From Franzmannia qiaohouensis (GTDB lineage Bacteria; Pseudomonadota; Gammaproteobacteria; Pseudomonadales; Halomonadaceae), in contig NZ_JARWAM010000004.1 in NCBI RefSeq assembly GCF_031451695.1, positions 124,001-188,000 of the forward strand: a stretch of 64,000 nucleotides of DNA, written 5' to 3'. The notes under the pieces were generated by a model, which did not search any database, was not told the origin of the DNA, and worked only from the letters and a program-made list of their open reading frames with translations. The position numbers and the translations under genes were made by a program. This document shows positions 44,273 through 56,134 of the stretch, piece by piece (position 1 is the first letter of the stretch; every line of letters starts with the position of its first letter).

Positions 44273-44999
44273 CACGCCTCAGCAGCCGACGCGGGATCTC
44301 CGCTTCTTTCTGACGGTCCCGCATGCCTGCAGCTATCTCGAGAAACGCGAGGCCACCACGCTGTTTCTCGACCCCCAGGAGTCCCCTGGCCAGGGCGTCT
44401 ACGATGCCCTGGCCCTGCTCGGCTTTCGGCGCAGCGGGCGGCATCTCTACCGCCCCCACTGCGACGCCTGCAATGCCTGCGTCTCGGTGCGCATTCCGGT
44501 TGCCGACTTTACCCCCAACCGCAGCCAACGCAAGCTGCTGCGGCGCAACGCCGACCTGACCCTGCACGAGTGCCCGGCGCGCTTCAACGCCGAGCACTAC
44601 GGCCTCTACTCGCGCTATATTCGCGAGCGCCACGCCGACGGTGACATGTACCCGCCCAGCCACGAGCAATACCGCACCTTCCTGACCCTCGATCACCCCT
44701 ATGCGCGGCTGCTCGAGTTTCGCCTCGAGGGGCGCCTGGTGGCGGTTGCGGCCATCGACCTGCTGGGCCACGGGATATCGGCGATCTACACCTTCTTCGA
44801 TCCCGACCCGGCCCTCGAGCGGCGTTCACTGGGCAGCCATGCGGTGCTCAGCCTGGTCGAGCTGGCCCGCCGCCGTGAGCTCCCCCACGTCTACCTGGGC
44901 TACTGGATTCGCGAGTGCCGCAAGATGAACTATAAGCGCAGCTTTCAGCCACTGGAGTACTTGCACGGCCGCCACTGGCGTCGCGAGATTCCACTATGA
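44262..44999 (+). CDS. bpt: Bpt, aspartate/glutamate leucyltransferase
   Basis: A 245-residue arginyltransferase-family protein of the bacterial Bpt type, which attaches Leu to N-terminal Asp or Glu. Landmarks: N-terminal CSYLEKREATTLFLDP with the conserved Cys, GFRRSGRHLYRPHCDACNAC and VYLGYWIRECRKMNYK. The start is GTG at 44262 with GGAGAGGG upstream. It overlaps aat, so both transferases are made together. Confidence 0.93.
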   Translation: MSSNTPQQPTRDLRFFLTVPHACSYLEKREATTLFLDPQESPGQGVYDALALLGFRRSGRHLYRPHCDACNACVSVRIPVADFTPNRSQRKLLRRNADLTLHECPARFNAEHYGLYSRYIRERHADGDMYPPSHEQYRTFLTLDHPYARLLEFRLEGRLVAVAAIDLLGHGISAIYTFFDPDPALERRSLGSHAVLSLVELARRRELPHVYLGYWIRECRKMNYKRSFQPLEYLHGRHWRREIPL

Positions 45000-45092
45000 G
45001 CGGCTTTTTTGCCTTGAAGGGCGGCTTGCGGCACAATATCGCGCTATCTTGTTGACCAACACCAAGTGCACCATTACGAGGAACCGCCTAAT

Positions 45093-45311
45093 ATGGCACG
45101 TGAAGACCATATCGAAATGGAAGGCGTCGTCGTCGATACCCTTCCTAATACCATGTTCCGCGTCGAGCTGGAAAACGGCCACGTGGTCACCGCGCACATC
45201 TCCGGCAAGATGCGCAAGAACTACATCCGCATCCTGACCGGCGACAAGGTCAAGGTCGAGCTGACGCCCTACGACCTGTCCAAGGGCCGCATCGTCTACC
45301 GCTCTCGCTAA
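45093..45311 (+). CDS. infA: IF-1, translation initiation factor 1
   Basis: A 72-residue OB-fold protein, the standard IF-1 size: MAREDHIEMEGVVVDTLPNT and the conserved HISGKMRKNYIRILTGDKV, ending KGRIVYRSR. It sits between the N-degron transferases and clpA, as in E. coli. It assists IF-2/IF-3 at the ribosomal A site. Confidence 0.97.
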   Translation: MAREDHIEMEGVVVDTLPNTMFRVELENGHVVTAHISGKMRKNYIRILTGDKVKVELTPYDLSKGRIVYRSR

Positions 45312-45398
45312 GCCCGCGCCGCGCCACCGGCCCCCGAACCGCAGCCCCATAACGCGCGACGCCCCGTCATATGACAGGGCGCCGGTGTGCTAGTGGCT

Positions 45399-45420
45399 GC
45401 GACCGGCATGCACCGGTCGC
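45399..45420 (-). terminator. hairpin between convergent infA and clpA
   Basis: An 8-bp perfect stem (GCGACCGG / CCGGTCGC, 6-base loop) 8 bp after the clpA stop, without a T-run. A second palindrome, centred on GTCATATGAC (45366-45375), lies nearer infA. One or both may end transcription. Confidence 0.4.
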
Positions 45421-45427
45421 GTTACGT

Positions 45428-47704
45428 TCAGGCCAGCTCGGCCTCGGTTTCCAGCCGCAGCTCGTCGTCCCCCTCCTCGACGCTGACGTGGACCACGCCA
45501 CCGTGTTCGGAGAGCTCACCGAACAGGATCATCTCGGCCAGCGGCTTCTTGAGCTTGTCCTGAATCAGACGCGCCATCGGCCGTGCGCCCATCTCCGGAT
45601 CATAGCCCTGCTCGGCAAGCCAGCTGCGCGCCGCCTCGTCGACATCGAGCTGCACGCGCTTCTCGTCGAGCTGCGCCTGTAGTTCGACCAGGAACTTGTC
45701 GACCACGTTGCGCACCACTTCGGGCACCAGGCCATGGAACTGGATGATGCCGTCGAGACGATTGCGGAACTCGGGGGTGAAGGTCTTGCGAATCACCTCC
45801 ATGCCGTCGGTGGAGTGGTCCTGGGTCTGGAAGCCGATCGAGCGCCGCGCGATCTGCTCGGCACCGGCATTCGAGGTCATAATCAGGATCACGTGACGGA
45901 AGTCCGCCTCGCGGCCGTTGTTGTCGGTCAGGCGGCCATGATCCATGACCTGCAGCAGCAGGTTGAAGACCTCGGGGTGCGCCTTCTCGATCTCGTCGAG
46001 CAGCAGCACGCAGTGCGGCTGCTTGGTGATCGCCTCGGTGAGCAGCCCGCCCTGGTCGTAGCCGACGTAGCCGGGAGGTGCGCCGATCAGCCGCGACACG
46101 GTGTGACGCTCCATGTACTCGGACATGTCGAAGCGCACCAGCTCAATGCCCATCAGCGAGGCCAGCTGCTTGGCCACCTCGGTCTTGCCGACCCCGGTGG
46201 GGCCGGAGAACAGGAAGCTGCCCACCGGCTTGTCCGGCGACTTGAGGCCGGCCCGCGACAGCTTGATCGCCGCCGACAGGCTGGTGATCGCCTCGTCCTG
46301 GCCAAACACCAGCATCTTGAGGTCGCGCTCGAGGTTGGAGAGCAGCTTGCGGTCGGAGCTGGAGACGCTCTTCGGCGGAATCCGCGCGATCGAGGCGACT
46401 ACCGCCTCGACCTGATCGACGTCGATGGCATCGACCCGCACTTCCGGCGGCAGCAGGCGCTGATGGGCGCCGGCCTCGTCGATCACGTCGATGGCCTTGT
46501 CGGGCAGGTGGCGATCGTTGATGTAGCGATCCGCCAGGCGCGCAGCGCTCTCCAGCGCGCCGTCGGTGTACTTGAGCTTATGGTGCTCCTCGAAGCGCCC
46601 ACGCAGGCCCTTGAGAATGCGGATGGTGTCCTCGACCGAGGGCGCCATCACATCGACCTTCTGGAAGCGCCGGGCCAGGGCACGGTCCTTCTCGAAGATG
46701 CCGCGGAACTCCTGGAAGGTGGTCGAGCCGATGCAGCGCAGCTCACCCGACGAGAGCAGCGGCTTGAGCAGGTTGGAAGCGTCCATGACGCCACCGGACG
46801 CCGCGCCGGCACCGATCACGGTGTGGATCTCGTCGATGAACAGGATCGCGTTGGGCTGCTTCTTGAGCTCCGCCAGCAGGCTCTTGAGGCGCTTCTCGAA
46901 GTCGCCGCGGTACTTGGTACCGGCCAGCAGTGCGCCCATGTCCAGCGAGTAGACCACCGCATCGGCGATTACGTCGGGCACTTCCTCCTCGACGACCCGC
47001 TTGGCCAGGCCCTCGGCGATGGCGGTCTTGCCGACCCCGGCCTCACCCACCAGCAGCGGATTGTTCTTGCGCCGCCGGGCAAGGATCTGCACGACCCGCT
47101 CGAGCTCGTGGTCGCGGCCGATCAGCGGGTCGATCTTGCCCAGTCGCGCCTGCTCGTTGAGATTGGTGGCATAGCCGGTAAGCGGGTGCGCGGCCCCTTC
47201 GTTACCGCCCTCCTCGCCCTCTTCGGCATCCGATGACGGTGCCGACGACGGATTCTGGGTGTGCCCGGAAACCTTGGAGATGCCGTGGGCGATGTAGTTG
47301 ACGGCATCCACTCGCGCCACGTTCTGCTGCTTGAGGAAGTAGACCGCCTGGCTCTCCTGCTCGGAGAAGATCGCCACCAGTACATTGGCGCCGGTGACCT
47401 CGCTCTTGCCGGAGGACTGCACGTGGAAGACCGCGCGCTGCAGCACCCGCTGGAAGCCCAGCGTTGGCTGTGTTTCGCGGTCGACCTGATCCTCGGGAAT
47501 CAGCGGCGTGGTGGAATTGATGAAATCCTGCAGGTCGGAGCGCAGCTTTTCGAGGTTGGCCCCGCAGGCTCTTAGCACGTCTGCCGCAGAGGCGTTGTCC
47601 AGCAGAGCCAGCAGCAGGTGCTCAACGGTCATGAACTCGTGGCGCTTGGAGCGGGCCACGGTAAAGGCCGTGTTCAGGGTCAGTTCAAGTTCTTTGCTCA
47701 GCAT
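45428..47704 (-). CDS. clpA: ClpA, ATPase subunit of the ClpAP protease
   Basis: A 758-residue Clp/Hsp100 unfoldase. The N-terminal repeat domain (MLSKELELTLNTAFTVARSK, about residues 1-145) binds ClpS. Two AAA+ modules follow: Walker A GEAGVGKTAIAEG (about residue 215) and GPTGVGKTEVAKQ (about 500), Walker B LFIDEIHTVIG and LLLDEIEKAHP. ClpP-binding loop near residue 615. It unfolds N-degron and SsrA substrates for ClpP. Length equals E. coli ClpA (758). clpS lies upstream, 144 bp away. Confidence 0.96.
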   Translation of the reverse strand: MLSKELELTLNTAFTVARSKRHEFMTVEHLLLALLDNASAADVLRACGANLEKLRSDLQDFINSTTPLIPEDQVDRETQPTLGFQRVLQRAVFHVQSSGKSEVTGANVLVAIFSEQESQAVYFLKQQNVARVDAVNYIAHGISKVSGHTQNPSSAPSSDAEEGEEGGNEGAAHPLTGYATNLNEQARLGKIDPLIGRDHELERVVQILARRRKNNPLLVGEAGVGKTAIAEGLAKRVVEEEVPDVIADAVVYSLDMGALLAGTKYRGDFEKRLKSLLAELKKQPNAILFIDEIHTVIGAGAASGGVMDASNLLKPLLSSGELRCIGSTTFQEFRGIFEKDRALARRFQKVDVMAPSVEDTIRILKGLRGRFEEHHKLKYTDGALESAARLADRYINDRHLPDKAIDVIDEAGAHQRLLPPEVRVDAIDVDQVEAVVASIARIPPKSVSSSDRKLLSNLERDLKMLVFGQDEAITSLSAAIKLSRAGLKSPDKPVGSFLFSGPTGVGKTEVAKQLASLMGIELVRFDMSEYMERHTVSRLIGAPPGYVGYDQGGLLTEAITKQPHCVLLLDEIEKAHPEVFNLLLQVMDHGRLTDNNGREADFRHVILIMTSNAGAEQIARRSIGFQTQDHSTDGMEVIRKTFTPEFRNRLDGIIQFHGLVPEVVRNVVDKFLVELQAQLDEKRVQLDVDEAARSWLAEQGYDPEMGARPMARLIQDKLKKPLAEMILFGELSEHGGVVHVSVEEGDDELRLETEAELA

Positions 47705-47848
47705 GGCAGTCCCCTTCTCGCCGCCTCGGGCTTACGTCGGCAAATTTCTCGGCCGCATTCTCACCATCGGGCACATTCATGGGTTTCGCAAGCTCGATGT
47801 TCCAACGCTTGCCGGTCGTAGCGTGCAAACGACCGATTGCGTATGCAC

Positions 47849-48244
47849 TCAATCCGCCGCATCGATGTCGCACAGCAGCGGGTGCTGGCACTCTCGGGCA
47901 TACTCGTTGACCTGATGACTCTTGGTCTCGGCGATATCGCGAGTAAAAATCCCGCAGGTCGCCTTGCCCTGAGTATGCACCGCCAGCATCACCTGTACGG
48001 CTTTCTCGCTCTCGAAATGAAAAAAAGTCTGCAGCACCTCGACCACGAACTCCATCGGCGTGAAGTCGTCGTTGTGCAGCACCACCTTGTACATCGGCGG
48101 CTTGGCCAGTTCCGGGTCGGACGGCTTGACCGCCAGATTGCCGTCATCTTCCTGATCCGGCTCGGGCGGCTTCGTCATGCCCAATACGGGGGCACGGTCG
48201 GAGGCACCCATCGCCACGGACTCATCGTGTTCAACCATAACCAT
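47849..48244 (-). CDS. clpS: ClpS, N-degron adaptor for ClpA
   Basis: A 131-residue adaptor with an unstructured N-terminal tail of about 50 residues and a core starting MYKVVLHNDDFTPMEFVVEV, whose Asn-Asp pair binds the substrate alpha-amino group. The core continues with the hydrophobic pocket and a C-terminal IAETKSHQVNEYAREC. The tail delivers cargo into ClpA. The start may be at 48244 or an ATG shortly after (48238). Confidence 0.93.
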   Translation of the reverse strand: MVMVEHDESVAMGASDRAPVLGMTKPPEPDQEDDGNLAVKPSDPELAKPPMYKVVLHNDDFTPMEFVVEVLQTFFHFESEKAVQVMLAVHTQGKATCGIFTRDIAETKSHQVNEYARECQHPLLCDIDAAD

Positions 48245-48378
48245 TCATGTCCATCGATAGCGTCTGCTCACCGCCGGCGTCACGCTCTTTCGACGCCATT
48301 CGCGGCAGCGGGTTCAGTACTAAGTGATAAATGCGTCCCCTGCACGCCTCTTGCAAGGGGCAGGCCAGCAATACAGGC

Positions 48379-48411
48379 AAAAAAGCCCTCGCCCGCCTGG
48401 CGGACGAGGGC
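48379..48411 (-). terminator. terminator of icd
   Basis: A 13-bp stem with one G-T wobble (arms at 48385-48397 and 48399-48411) followed on the minus strand by TTTTTT. Typical strong intrinsic terminator, 27 bp after the icd stop. Confidence 0.85.
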
Positions 48412-48437
48412 CCTGGGTCTCGCAGAGAGCGAAGTGA

Positions 48438-50672
<2,235 letters not shown>

Positions 50673-50913
50673 GTTAGCGGTAGTCTCTCTGGTCTCTCTG
50701 GTCACAGCGATTGCAGGAAAGGCGAGCGGGTCGGAACACCAGGCAGGGACAGGACTCGGCGGGTCCGGTTGTGACGACGGCGCTCCCAACGATCGGCTGG
50801 GAGTATACCAGCGCGAGGCCTGTTTCGCATGAGCGATGTTCGTATACCCCGCCGCCAGGCGCCGGGCAAGCCGGCAACGGCGCGGCCCGATTTACTCTTG
50901 ATGACGGAGCCCC

Positions 50914-51510
50914 ATGAGCACCCTGTATCTACTGCACAAGCCCTATCAGGTGCTCTCGCAGTTCACCGATCGCGAGGGCCGTGCGACCCTGGCCGACTAC
51001 CTCGATGTTCCCGGGGTATACGCCGCCGGCCGCCTCGACTACGACTCAGAGGGCCTGCTGCTACTCTGCGACGACGGTGAGCTGATCCATCGCATCAGCC
51101 ATCCGCGCCACAAGCAGCCCAAGACCTACCGGGTGCTGGTCGAAGGCGAGCCCGACGACACCGCGCTGCAGGCCCTGCGCCGCGGTGTGCCGCTCAAGGA
51201 TGGCGTGACCCAGCCGGCCAAGGTGCGCCGCCTGGCAACCAGCGAACTGCCCGAGCGGCAGCCGCCGCTGGACCCCAGGCGCCACCCGCACACCGCCTGG
51301 CTCGAGCTGACCATCAGCGAGGGCCGCAACCGCCAGGTGCGGCGCATGACCGCTCATGTCGGCCATCCCACCCTGCGCCTGGTGCGCGTGGCCATCGGCC
51401 CCTGGCGGCTCGACGGCCTGGCCCCCGGCGAATGGCGCCGCGAACCCCTGCATGCGCCGGCGCGCCGCGCGGCCAAACCGCACCACTCCCCACAGAGGCG
51501 CTCACGATGA
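50914..51510 (+). CDS. rluE: RluE, 23S rRNA pseudouridine-2457 synthase
   Basis: A 198-residue RsuA-family synthase without an S4 domain, as in RluE. The catalytic Asp is in AAGRLDYDSEGLLLL; KTYRVLVEGEP and ISEGRNRQVRRMTAHVGHPT are family motifs. It overlaps nudJ by four bases, the same gene pair order as in E. coli (rluE-nudJ-mnmA). Confidence 0.93.
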   Translation: MSTLYLLHKPYQVLSQFTDREGRATLADYLDVPGVYAAGRLDYDSEGLLLLCDDGELIHRISHPRHKQPKTYRVLVEGEPDDTALQALRRGVPLKDGVTQPAKVRRLATSELPERQPPLDPRRHPHTAWLELTISEGRNRQVRRMTAHVGHPTLRLVRVAIGPWRLDGLAPGEWRREPLHAPARRAAKPHHSPQRRSR

Positions 51511-51956
51511 AACCTTGGTCTCCCCGCGTCACGGTTGCCACCGTGGTCGAACGCGCCGGGCGCTACCTGCTGGTCGAGGAGGACCGCGGCGGCCCCTTCA
51601 CCCTGTTCAACCAGCCCGCCGGCCACCTCGAGCCCGATGAACGGCTGCTCGAGGCCGCCGAGCGTGAAGTCCGCGAAGAGACCGCCTGGCGGGTCGGCAT
51701 CACCGACTACCTGGGGCTCTACGTCTACCACGCCCCGGACGGCGTAACCTTCCACAGCCACGGCTACGTAGGCATGGCGCTGGCCCACCTGGGCAACGAG
51801 CTCGACCGCGACGTGCTGGCCATCCACTGGCTGACCTTCGACGAGATCGAGGACCTGGAGCGCGCCGGGCGGCTGAGGAGCCCGCTGGTGATGCGCCGCA
51901 TCCGCGACGCGCGCAGCGGCCGGGTGTTTCCGATGGACGTGATTCAGGAGCGCTAG
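51507..51956 (+). CDS. nudJ: NudJ-type Nudix hydrolase
   Basis: A 149-residue Nudix enzyme with the box GHLEPDERLLEAAEREVREE starting near residue 40, complete for the GX5EX7REUXEEXGU pattern except the final Gly (Ala). NudJ hydrolyses thiamine pyrophosphate derivatives and nucleoside triphosphates. Start overlaps the rluE stop. In E. coli mnmA follows; here the RND operon and its regulator are inserted between nudJ and mnmA. Confidence 0.9.
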   Translation: MKPWSPRVTVATVVERAGRYLLVEEDRGGPFTLFNQPAGHLEPDERLLEAAEREVREETAWRVGITDYLGLYVYHAPDGVTFHSHGYVGMALAHLGNELDRDVLAIHWLTFDEIEDLERAGRLRSPLVMRRIRDARSGRVFPMDVIQER

Positions 51957-51973
51957 CACCCACGCCCCTTAGC

Positions 51974-54900
51974 TCACCACCTCATCACCAGTCGATAGAG
52001 TGACGGGATCACCAGTAGCGTCAGCAGGGTCGAGGCGACGAGCCCGGAGATGATCGCCCAGGCCATCGGCGGCCACAGCGTCGACTGGGTCAGGGTCAGG
52101 GGCACCAGGCCGGCAACGGTGGTGGCGGTGGTGAGCAGCACCGGCCGGGTACGCCGGGCGACCGCCCCGATGACCGCATCGTCCAAGGGCATGCCCTGCC
52201 GGCGATGGGCATTCATCACGTCGATCAGCACGATGGCATTGTTGACCACGATCCCCACCAGGGCGACGACGCCCAGCATGGCGGTGAAGCCGAACGGCTG
52301 CCCGGTCAGCCACAAGCCGGGAATCACACCGATGGCCGCCAGCGGCACGGTGGTCAATACGATGCCCAGCTGGCGAAAGGAGTTGAACTGCGCCAGCAGG
52401 AAGACGACCAGCAACAGCACGCCGAACGGCAGGGTCTGGAACAGCGCCGTATTGGCCTCCCCCGCCGACTCGGCCGCCCCACCCACCATGTAGGTCACTC
52501 CCTCAGGCAGCTCGAGCTCCGCCAGCCGCGGCAATAGTCCGTCCAGCACCCCGGCATAGGTCTGGCCATCCGCCACCTCGGCCAGCACGGTGGTCATGCG
52601 GCGCAGGCCACGATGCTGAATCACCGCCGGCTGCCACGTCGTGCGCAGGGAAGCGACCTCGCCGAGGGGCACCGAGTCGCCGTTGTCCGCGGTCAGGCGC
52701 AGCCCTTCGAGCGCGGACAGCGGGAAACGCTCGCCCTCCGGCGAACGAACCAGCAGCGGCGCGGGGTCGCGCTCGGCTCGCCAGGTGCTCACCTCGATGC
52801 CGCGACTGGCACCCGCCACCGCCATGGCGACCTCGCGCCGCGACAGGCCGAACTCGCCGGCACGGGCATCGTCCACGTCCAGCCGCAGCGTGGGCAGCCC
52901 TTCCCCCAGGGTATGCCGCGCATCCCGCGCCCCCTCGGCACCGCGGACCAGCGCCAGAATGCGCTCTGTGCCTTCGGCTAGCCGGGTGCGCTCCTCGGCG
53001 AAGACACGAATCTCGATGGGGGCGGTGACGGGTGGCCCCTGCCCCAGGCGTCGCGCCACCACAGCGGCCTCCGGCAGGCGCTCCAGGGTGACGGCACGCA
53101 CCCACGCCATCAACGGGGCCAGATCGTCGGCATGCTCCGCCTCGACGACCAGCCGTGCCAGATGCGCCTGACGCGGCTGCTCGACCAGGTTGTAATAGAA
53201 CCGTGGACCGCTGAAACCGGCAAACAGATGCACCCCTGTCACCGCCGGTCGCTCACGCAGGTCCGCGGCCAGCACGCTCGCCTCATGGGCGGTGTAATCG
53301 AGATGCGTGCCCTCGGCGAAGTGCAGGTCAATGACCAGCTGGTTGCGGTCCGTATCGGGGAAGAAGTCATGGTTGAGCAGTGGCAGCATGGCCATCGCCC
53401 CCACCAGCAGCGCCACGGCACCGGCAAGTATGCTGCCGGGCCAGCGAACGGCGAAGCGCCCGATCCGCCGACCGGCGCCTGCCAGGCTGCGCCGCTGCGA
53501 ACTACCGCCGGGCTTGAGGATGGCGGCGGCGAAGACGGGGGTGACGAAGATCGCGTAGAGATAGCTGACCACCAGAGTCAGCATCACCATCACCGGAATC
53601 GCCCGGGTGAAGTCGGCGGTATTGCCGCTGGAAAGCAGCAGCGGCACGAAGGCGGCCAGGGTGGTGCCGGTCGCCGCCAGCAGCGGTGCGGCGAGCTCCT
53701 GTACCGAGCGCGACACGGCCTCCGCCGCCGAGCGCCCCTGATCGCGATGCCACTGCAGGTTCTCGACCATGACGATGGCATTGTCCACCAGCATACCCAG
53801 CGCGATCACCATGCCGGCCACGGCGATCTGGTGCAGGATGCCGCCGCCCATGGCGTAGATGGCCAGGGCCGAAAAGGTCACCAGCGGCACGATCAGTATC
53901 ACCGCGAACCCCAGCCTCAGGCCCATGGTCAGGAACAGCAGGGCGCCGAGAATGGCAATGCCCAGCAGCAGCGAGACGCCGAGTTCGGCCAGCCGCTGCT
54001 CCACCCAGCGGGGCTGATAGAACATCTCCTGAATCTGCAGCGGCGCATAGGCGGGGCGCACCTCGTCGAGCAGGCTGCGCAGGGATTCGCCGAAGCGGAC
54101 GGCATTGATTCGCTCGTTGGAGAGAATGACGCCCAGCGCCACGGCGGGCTTACCGTCATGCCAGATGCGCTCGGTGGCGGGCTCGCGTGGCGACAGGCGA
54201 ACGTCGGCCAGTTCGCCCAGCGGCAAGGTGTCCCCCCGCCGGGTGCGAATCGGGGTCGCGGCCAGATCCTCGAGGTTGGCGAACTCCGTCACCGGGTCGA
54301 GCACCACCGAGCGCCCGCCGCTGGAGAGGCTGCCTCCCGCAGTCGTCAGGTTGCGGGCAGCCAACTGATCGCCCAGTGCCTGGGCATCGAGCCCGGTCAG
54401 TTCGGCTTGCGCATCGTCCCAGCTGACGATGACCTGCTGCCCGGGATCGGCGAGCAGGTCGATGCGCGCAATTCCCTTGAGACGGAACAGATCCCGCCGC
54501 AGCCGCTCGGCGGCCTCGCGCAGCTCGAGCAGGTCATCGGTGCCGGTCACCGACAGCACGATGCCGTGGGCGTCGGAGTCCCGATCGCTGATCTCGGCGT
54601 CACCCACCCCGTCGGGAAACTGGCGCGCCGCCCGATCGACGGCAATGCGGATCTGCTCCCAGGCGGCATCGGTGTCATAGACATGCTCGTGCATCTCGAT
54701 GTTGACATGCGCCACCCCCAGCCGCGCCGTGCCGATGAGCTCATTGACCTCCTCGACCTGGGCCAGCTCCTCTTCCAGGGTGTTGAGCACCAGGCGTTCG
54801 ACCAGCTCCGGCTCGGCCCCGGGATAAGGCACCAGCACCTGGCCGAAGCGATAGGGAAAGAAGGGGTCCTCCTGACGATCCATGGCCAGCCAGGCGGTCA

Positions 54901-54976
54901 GTCCGATCAGCGCCAGCAGAGTCGTCACGGTCAGCACCAGGCGCTTGACGTGCAGCGTCGCATGCAGCCACTTCAT
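51974..54976 (-). CDS. RND efflux pump permease
   Basis: A 1000-residue inner-membrane RND transporter. It has the usual 1+5+1+5 helices with two large periplasmic loops. Helix 4 contains VIALGMLVDNAIVMVENLQ, with the proton-relay Asp as VDN rather than the VDD of AcrB. The C-terminal half has LGVVALVGIVVNNAIVLID. It is closer to the multidrug/organic-solvent group than to heavy-metal pumps. The adaptor gene overlaps upstream by four bases. No outer-membrane channel gene is in the operon, so TolC-like partner must be elsewhere. Confidence 0.9.
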   Translation of the reverse strand: MKWLHATLHVKRLVLTVTTLLALIGLTAWLAMDRQEDPFFPYRFGQVLVPYPGAEPELVERLVLNTLEEELAQVEEVNELIGTARLGVAHVNIEMHEHVYDTDAAWEQIRIAVDRAARQFPDGVGDAEISDRDSDAHGIVLSVTGTDDLLELREAAERLRRDLFRLKGIARIDLLADPGQQVIVSWDDAQAELTGLDAQALGDQLAARNLTTAGGSLSSGGRSVVLDPVTEFANLEDLAATPIRTRRGDTLPLGELADVRLSPREPATERIWHDGKPAVALGVILSNERINAVRFGESLRSLLDEVRPAYAPLQIQEMFYQPRWVEQRLAELGVSLLLGIAILGALLFLTMGLRLGFAVILIVPLVTFSALAIYAMGGGILHQIAVAGMVIALGMLVDNAIVMVENLQWHRDQGRSAAEAVSRSVQELAAPLLAATGTTLAAFVPLLLSSGNTADFTRAIPVMVMLTLVVSYLYAIFVTPVFAAAILKPGGSSQRRSLAGAGRRIGRFAVRWPGSILAGAVALLVGAMAMLPLLNHDFFPDTDRNQLVIDLHFAEGTHLDYTAHEASVLAADLRERPAVTGVHLFAGFSGPRFYYNLVEQPRQAHLARLVVEAEHADDLAPLMAWVRAVTLERLPEAAVVARRLGQGPPVTAPIEIRVFAEERTRLAEGTERILALVRGAEGARDARHTLGEGLPTLRLDVDDARAGEFGLSRREVAMAVAGASRGIEVSTWRAERDPAPLLVRSPEGERFPLSALEGLRLTADNGDSVPLGEVASLRTTWQPAVIQHRGLRRMTTVLAEVADGQTYAGVLDGLLPRLAELELPEGVTYMVGGAAESAGEANTALFQTLPFGVLLLVVFLLAQFNSFRQLGIVLTTVPLAAIGVIPGLWLTGQPFGFTAMLGVVALVGIVVNNAIVLIDVMNAHRRQGMPLDDAVIGAVARRTRPVLLTTATTVAGLVPLTLTQSTLWPPMAWAIISGLVASTLLTLLVIPSLYRLVMRW

Positions 54977-56064
54977 GGCAGCACCCGCACGCTATCGCCC
55001 TGCTGGAGGCGCCCCTGGCCAGCAGTGACCACCCGATCGCCGAGAGCGAGCGGGGCCGCAATCGTGACCCAGTCGTTTTCCAGCCGTCCCGGCGCCACCG
55101 CCACCCGCCGTATGCTCTCCTCATCAGTGAGGGCGAGGACGTAGGGCGCGTGCCCGCCGGGGTCCTGCACCGCTGCAAGCGGTACCTGCAGCGATGGCTG
55201 CGTGGCAACGGAAAGATATACCTGCACCGACTCCCCGGGGACCAGGCGCGGGTCGGGGTCGAGTTCGACCACCACCGGCACCAGCGCCGATCCGGCTCTC
55301 CCCACGCTACTGATCCGCCCCTGGAAGCGGCCTTCCTGCAGCGTCGGCGACACCTGAACCGGCATTCCCACGGTCAGCCGGGCGCCGAGCGTCACCGGGA
55401 CGCGAATTGCCACCTCCACGCCATCGATACCGGAAAGCGCCAGCACCGGCTCGCCGGCGGCCACGAAGTCACCCGGCTCGATGAGCAGGTCGGCCACGTT
55501 GGCGGCGAACGGCGCCCTCAGCGTCATCTCCTCGACCTGGGCTGCGGCATCGGCACGGGCAGCCACCGCCTGCTCCCGGACCTGGGCGGTGGCCTGCCGT
55601 TCCGCAACCAGCCGATCCAGCTCCTCCTCAGCGACCAGGCTCCGTTCGCGCAGCACCCGAGCCCGCTCGACATCCCTCTCCAGCCTGGCAAGGTGGGCGT
55701 CAAGCTCCTTGACCCGCCCCTCGGCACCCGCCAAGGCAGGCTCAAGTGCGGGGTTGTGCAACCGTGCCAGGGGCTCACCCTGCTCGACACGCTGGCCACG
55801 CTCCACCAGGCGCTCGCTGAGCACGCCGGCATGCAGGAATGCCGGCGCACCCCGGTCCATAGCCTGCACCACACCGGGGAAGCGCATCCTCTGTTCGGCG
55901 GAACCGTTGCGCACCTGGGCGACACGCACCATCGGCCGAGTATCGAGCGTCTCGTCGGCCTCGCCACTCGCGGCCGGCGCCGAGTCGCAGCCTGCAAGTA
56001 GCAGCACGATGCCCAGCACCCCCAGCGCCCTCGTGGCAGCCCCTCCTCTTGTCCCCTGTGTCAT
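54973..56064 (-). CDS. RND periplasmic adaptor (membrane fusion protein), lipoprotein
   Basis: A 363-residue HlyD/AcrA-like adaptor. The signal sequence ends in a lipobox (LLLAGCDS, Cys near residue 26), so it should be lipid-anchored. A split biotinyl-lipoyl domain (RGQRVEQGEPLARL and MTLRAPFAANVADLLIEPGD) flanks a helical hairpin (about 100-175), followed by a beta-barrel domain. Starts 36 bp after a TetR-type operator and overlaps the permease gene. Confidence 0.9.
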   Translation of the reverse strand: MTQGTRGGAATRALGVLGIVLLLAGCDSAPAASGEADETLDTRPMVRVAQVRNGSAEQRMRFPGVVQAMDRGAPAFLHAGVLSERLVERGQRVEQGEPLARLHNPALEPALAGAEGRVKELDAHLARLERDVERARVLRERSLVAEEELDRLVAERQATAQVREQAVAARADAAAQVEEMTLRAPFAANVADLLIEPGDFVAAGEPVLALSGIDGVEVAIRVPVTLGARLTVGMPVQVSPTLQEGRFQGRISSVGRAGSALVPVVVELDPDPRLVPGESVQVYLSVATQPSLQVPLAAVQDPGGHAPYVLALTDEESIRRVAVAPGRLENDWVTIAAPLALGDRVVTAGQGRLQQGDSVRVLP

Positions 56065-56100
56065 GTTCCTGCTTCCTCATTTAGCGAACAGGCTTAACAA

Positions 56101-56118
56101 ACTGGCCGACCGGTCAGT
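56101..56118. promoter_or_regulatory. TetR-type operator before the RND adaptor
   Basis: ACTGGCCGACCGGTCAGT is a palindrome (8-bp arms, one mismatch, 2-bp centre). The same 14-base core TGGCCGACCGGTCA occurs upstream of tetR. It lies 37 bp before the adaptor ATG. Confidence 0.75.
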
Positions 56119-56134
56119 AATTGGCGCAAAAAAC

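Noticed and set aside
45366..45375. GTCATATGAC palindrome between infA and clpA as a regulatory operator
   Set aside because: It lies between convergent 3' ends, where a hairpin for mRNA ends is more likely than an operator.
45734..47236. 500-codon open reading frame antisense to clpA
   Set aside because: Shadow of clpA, which is fully supported on the minus strand.
53132..55144. 670-codon open reading frame antisense to the RND permease
   Set aside because: Shadow of the permease and adaptor genes; composition is non-protein-like.
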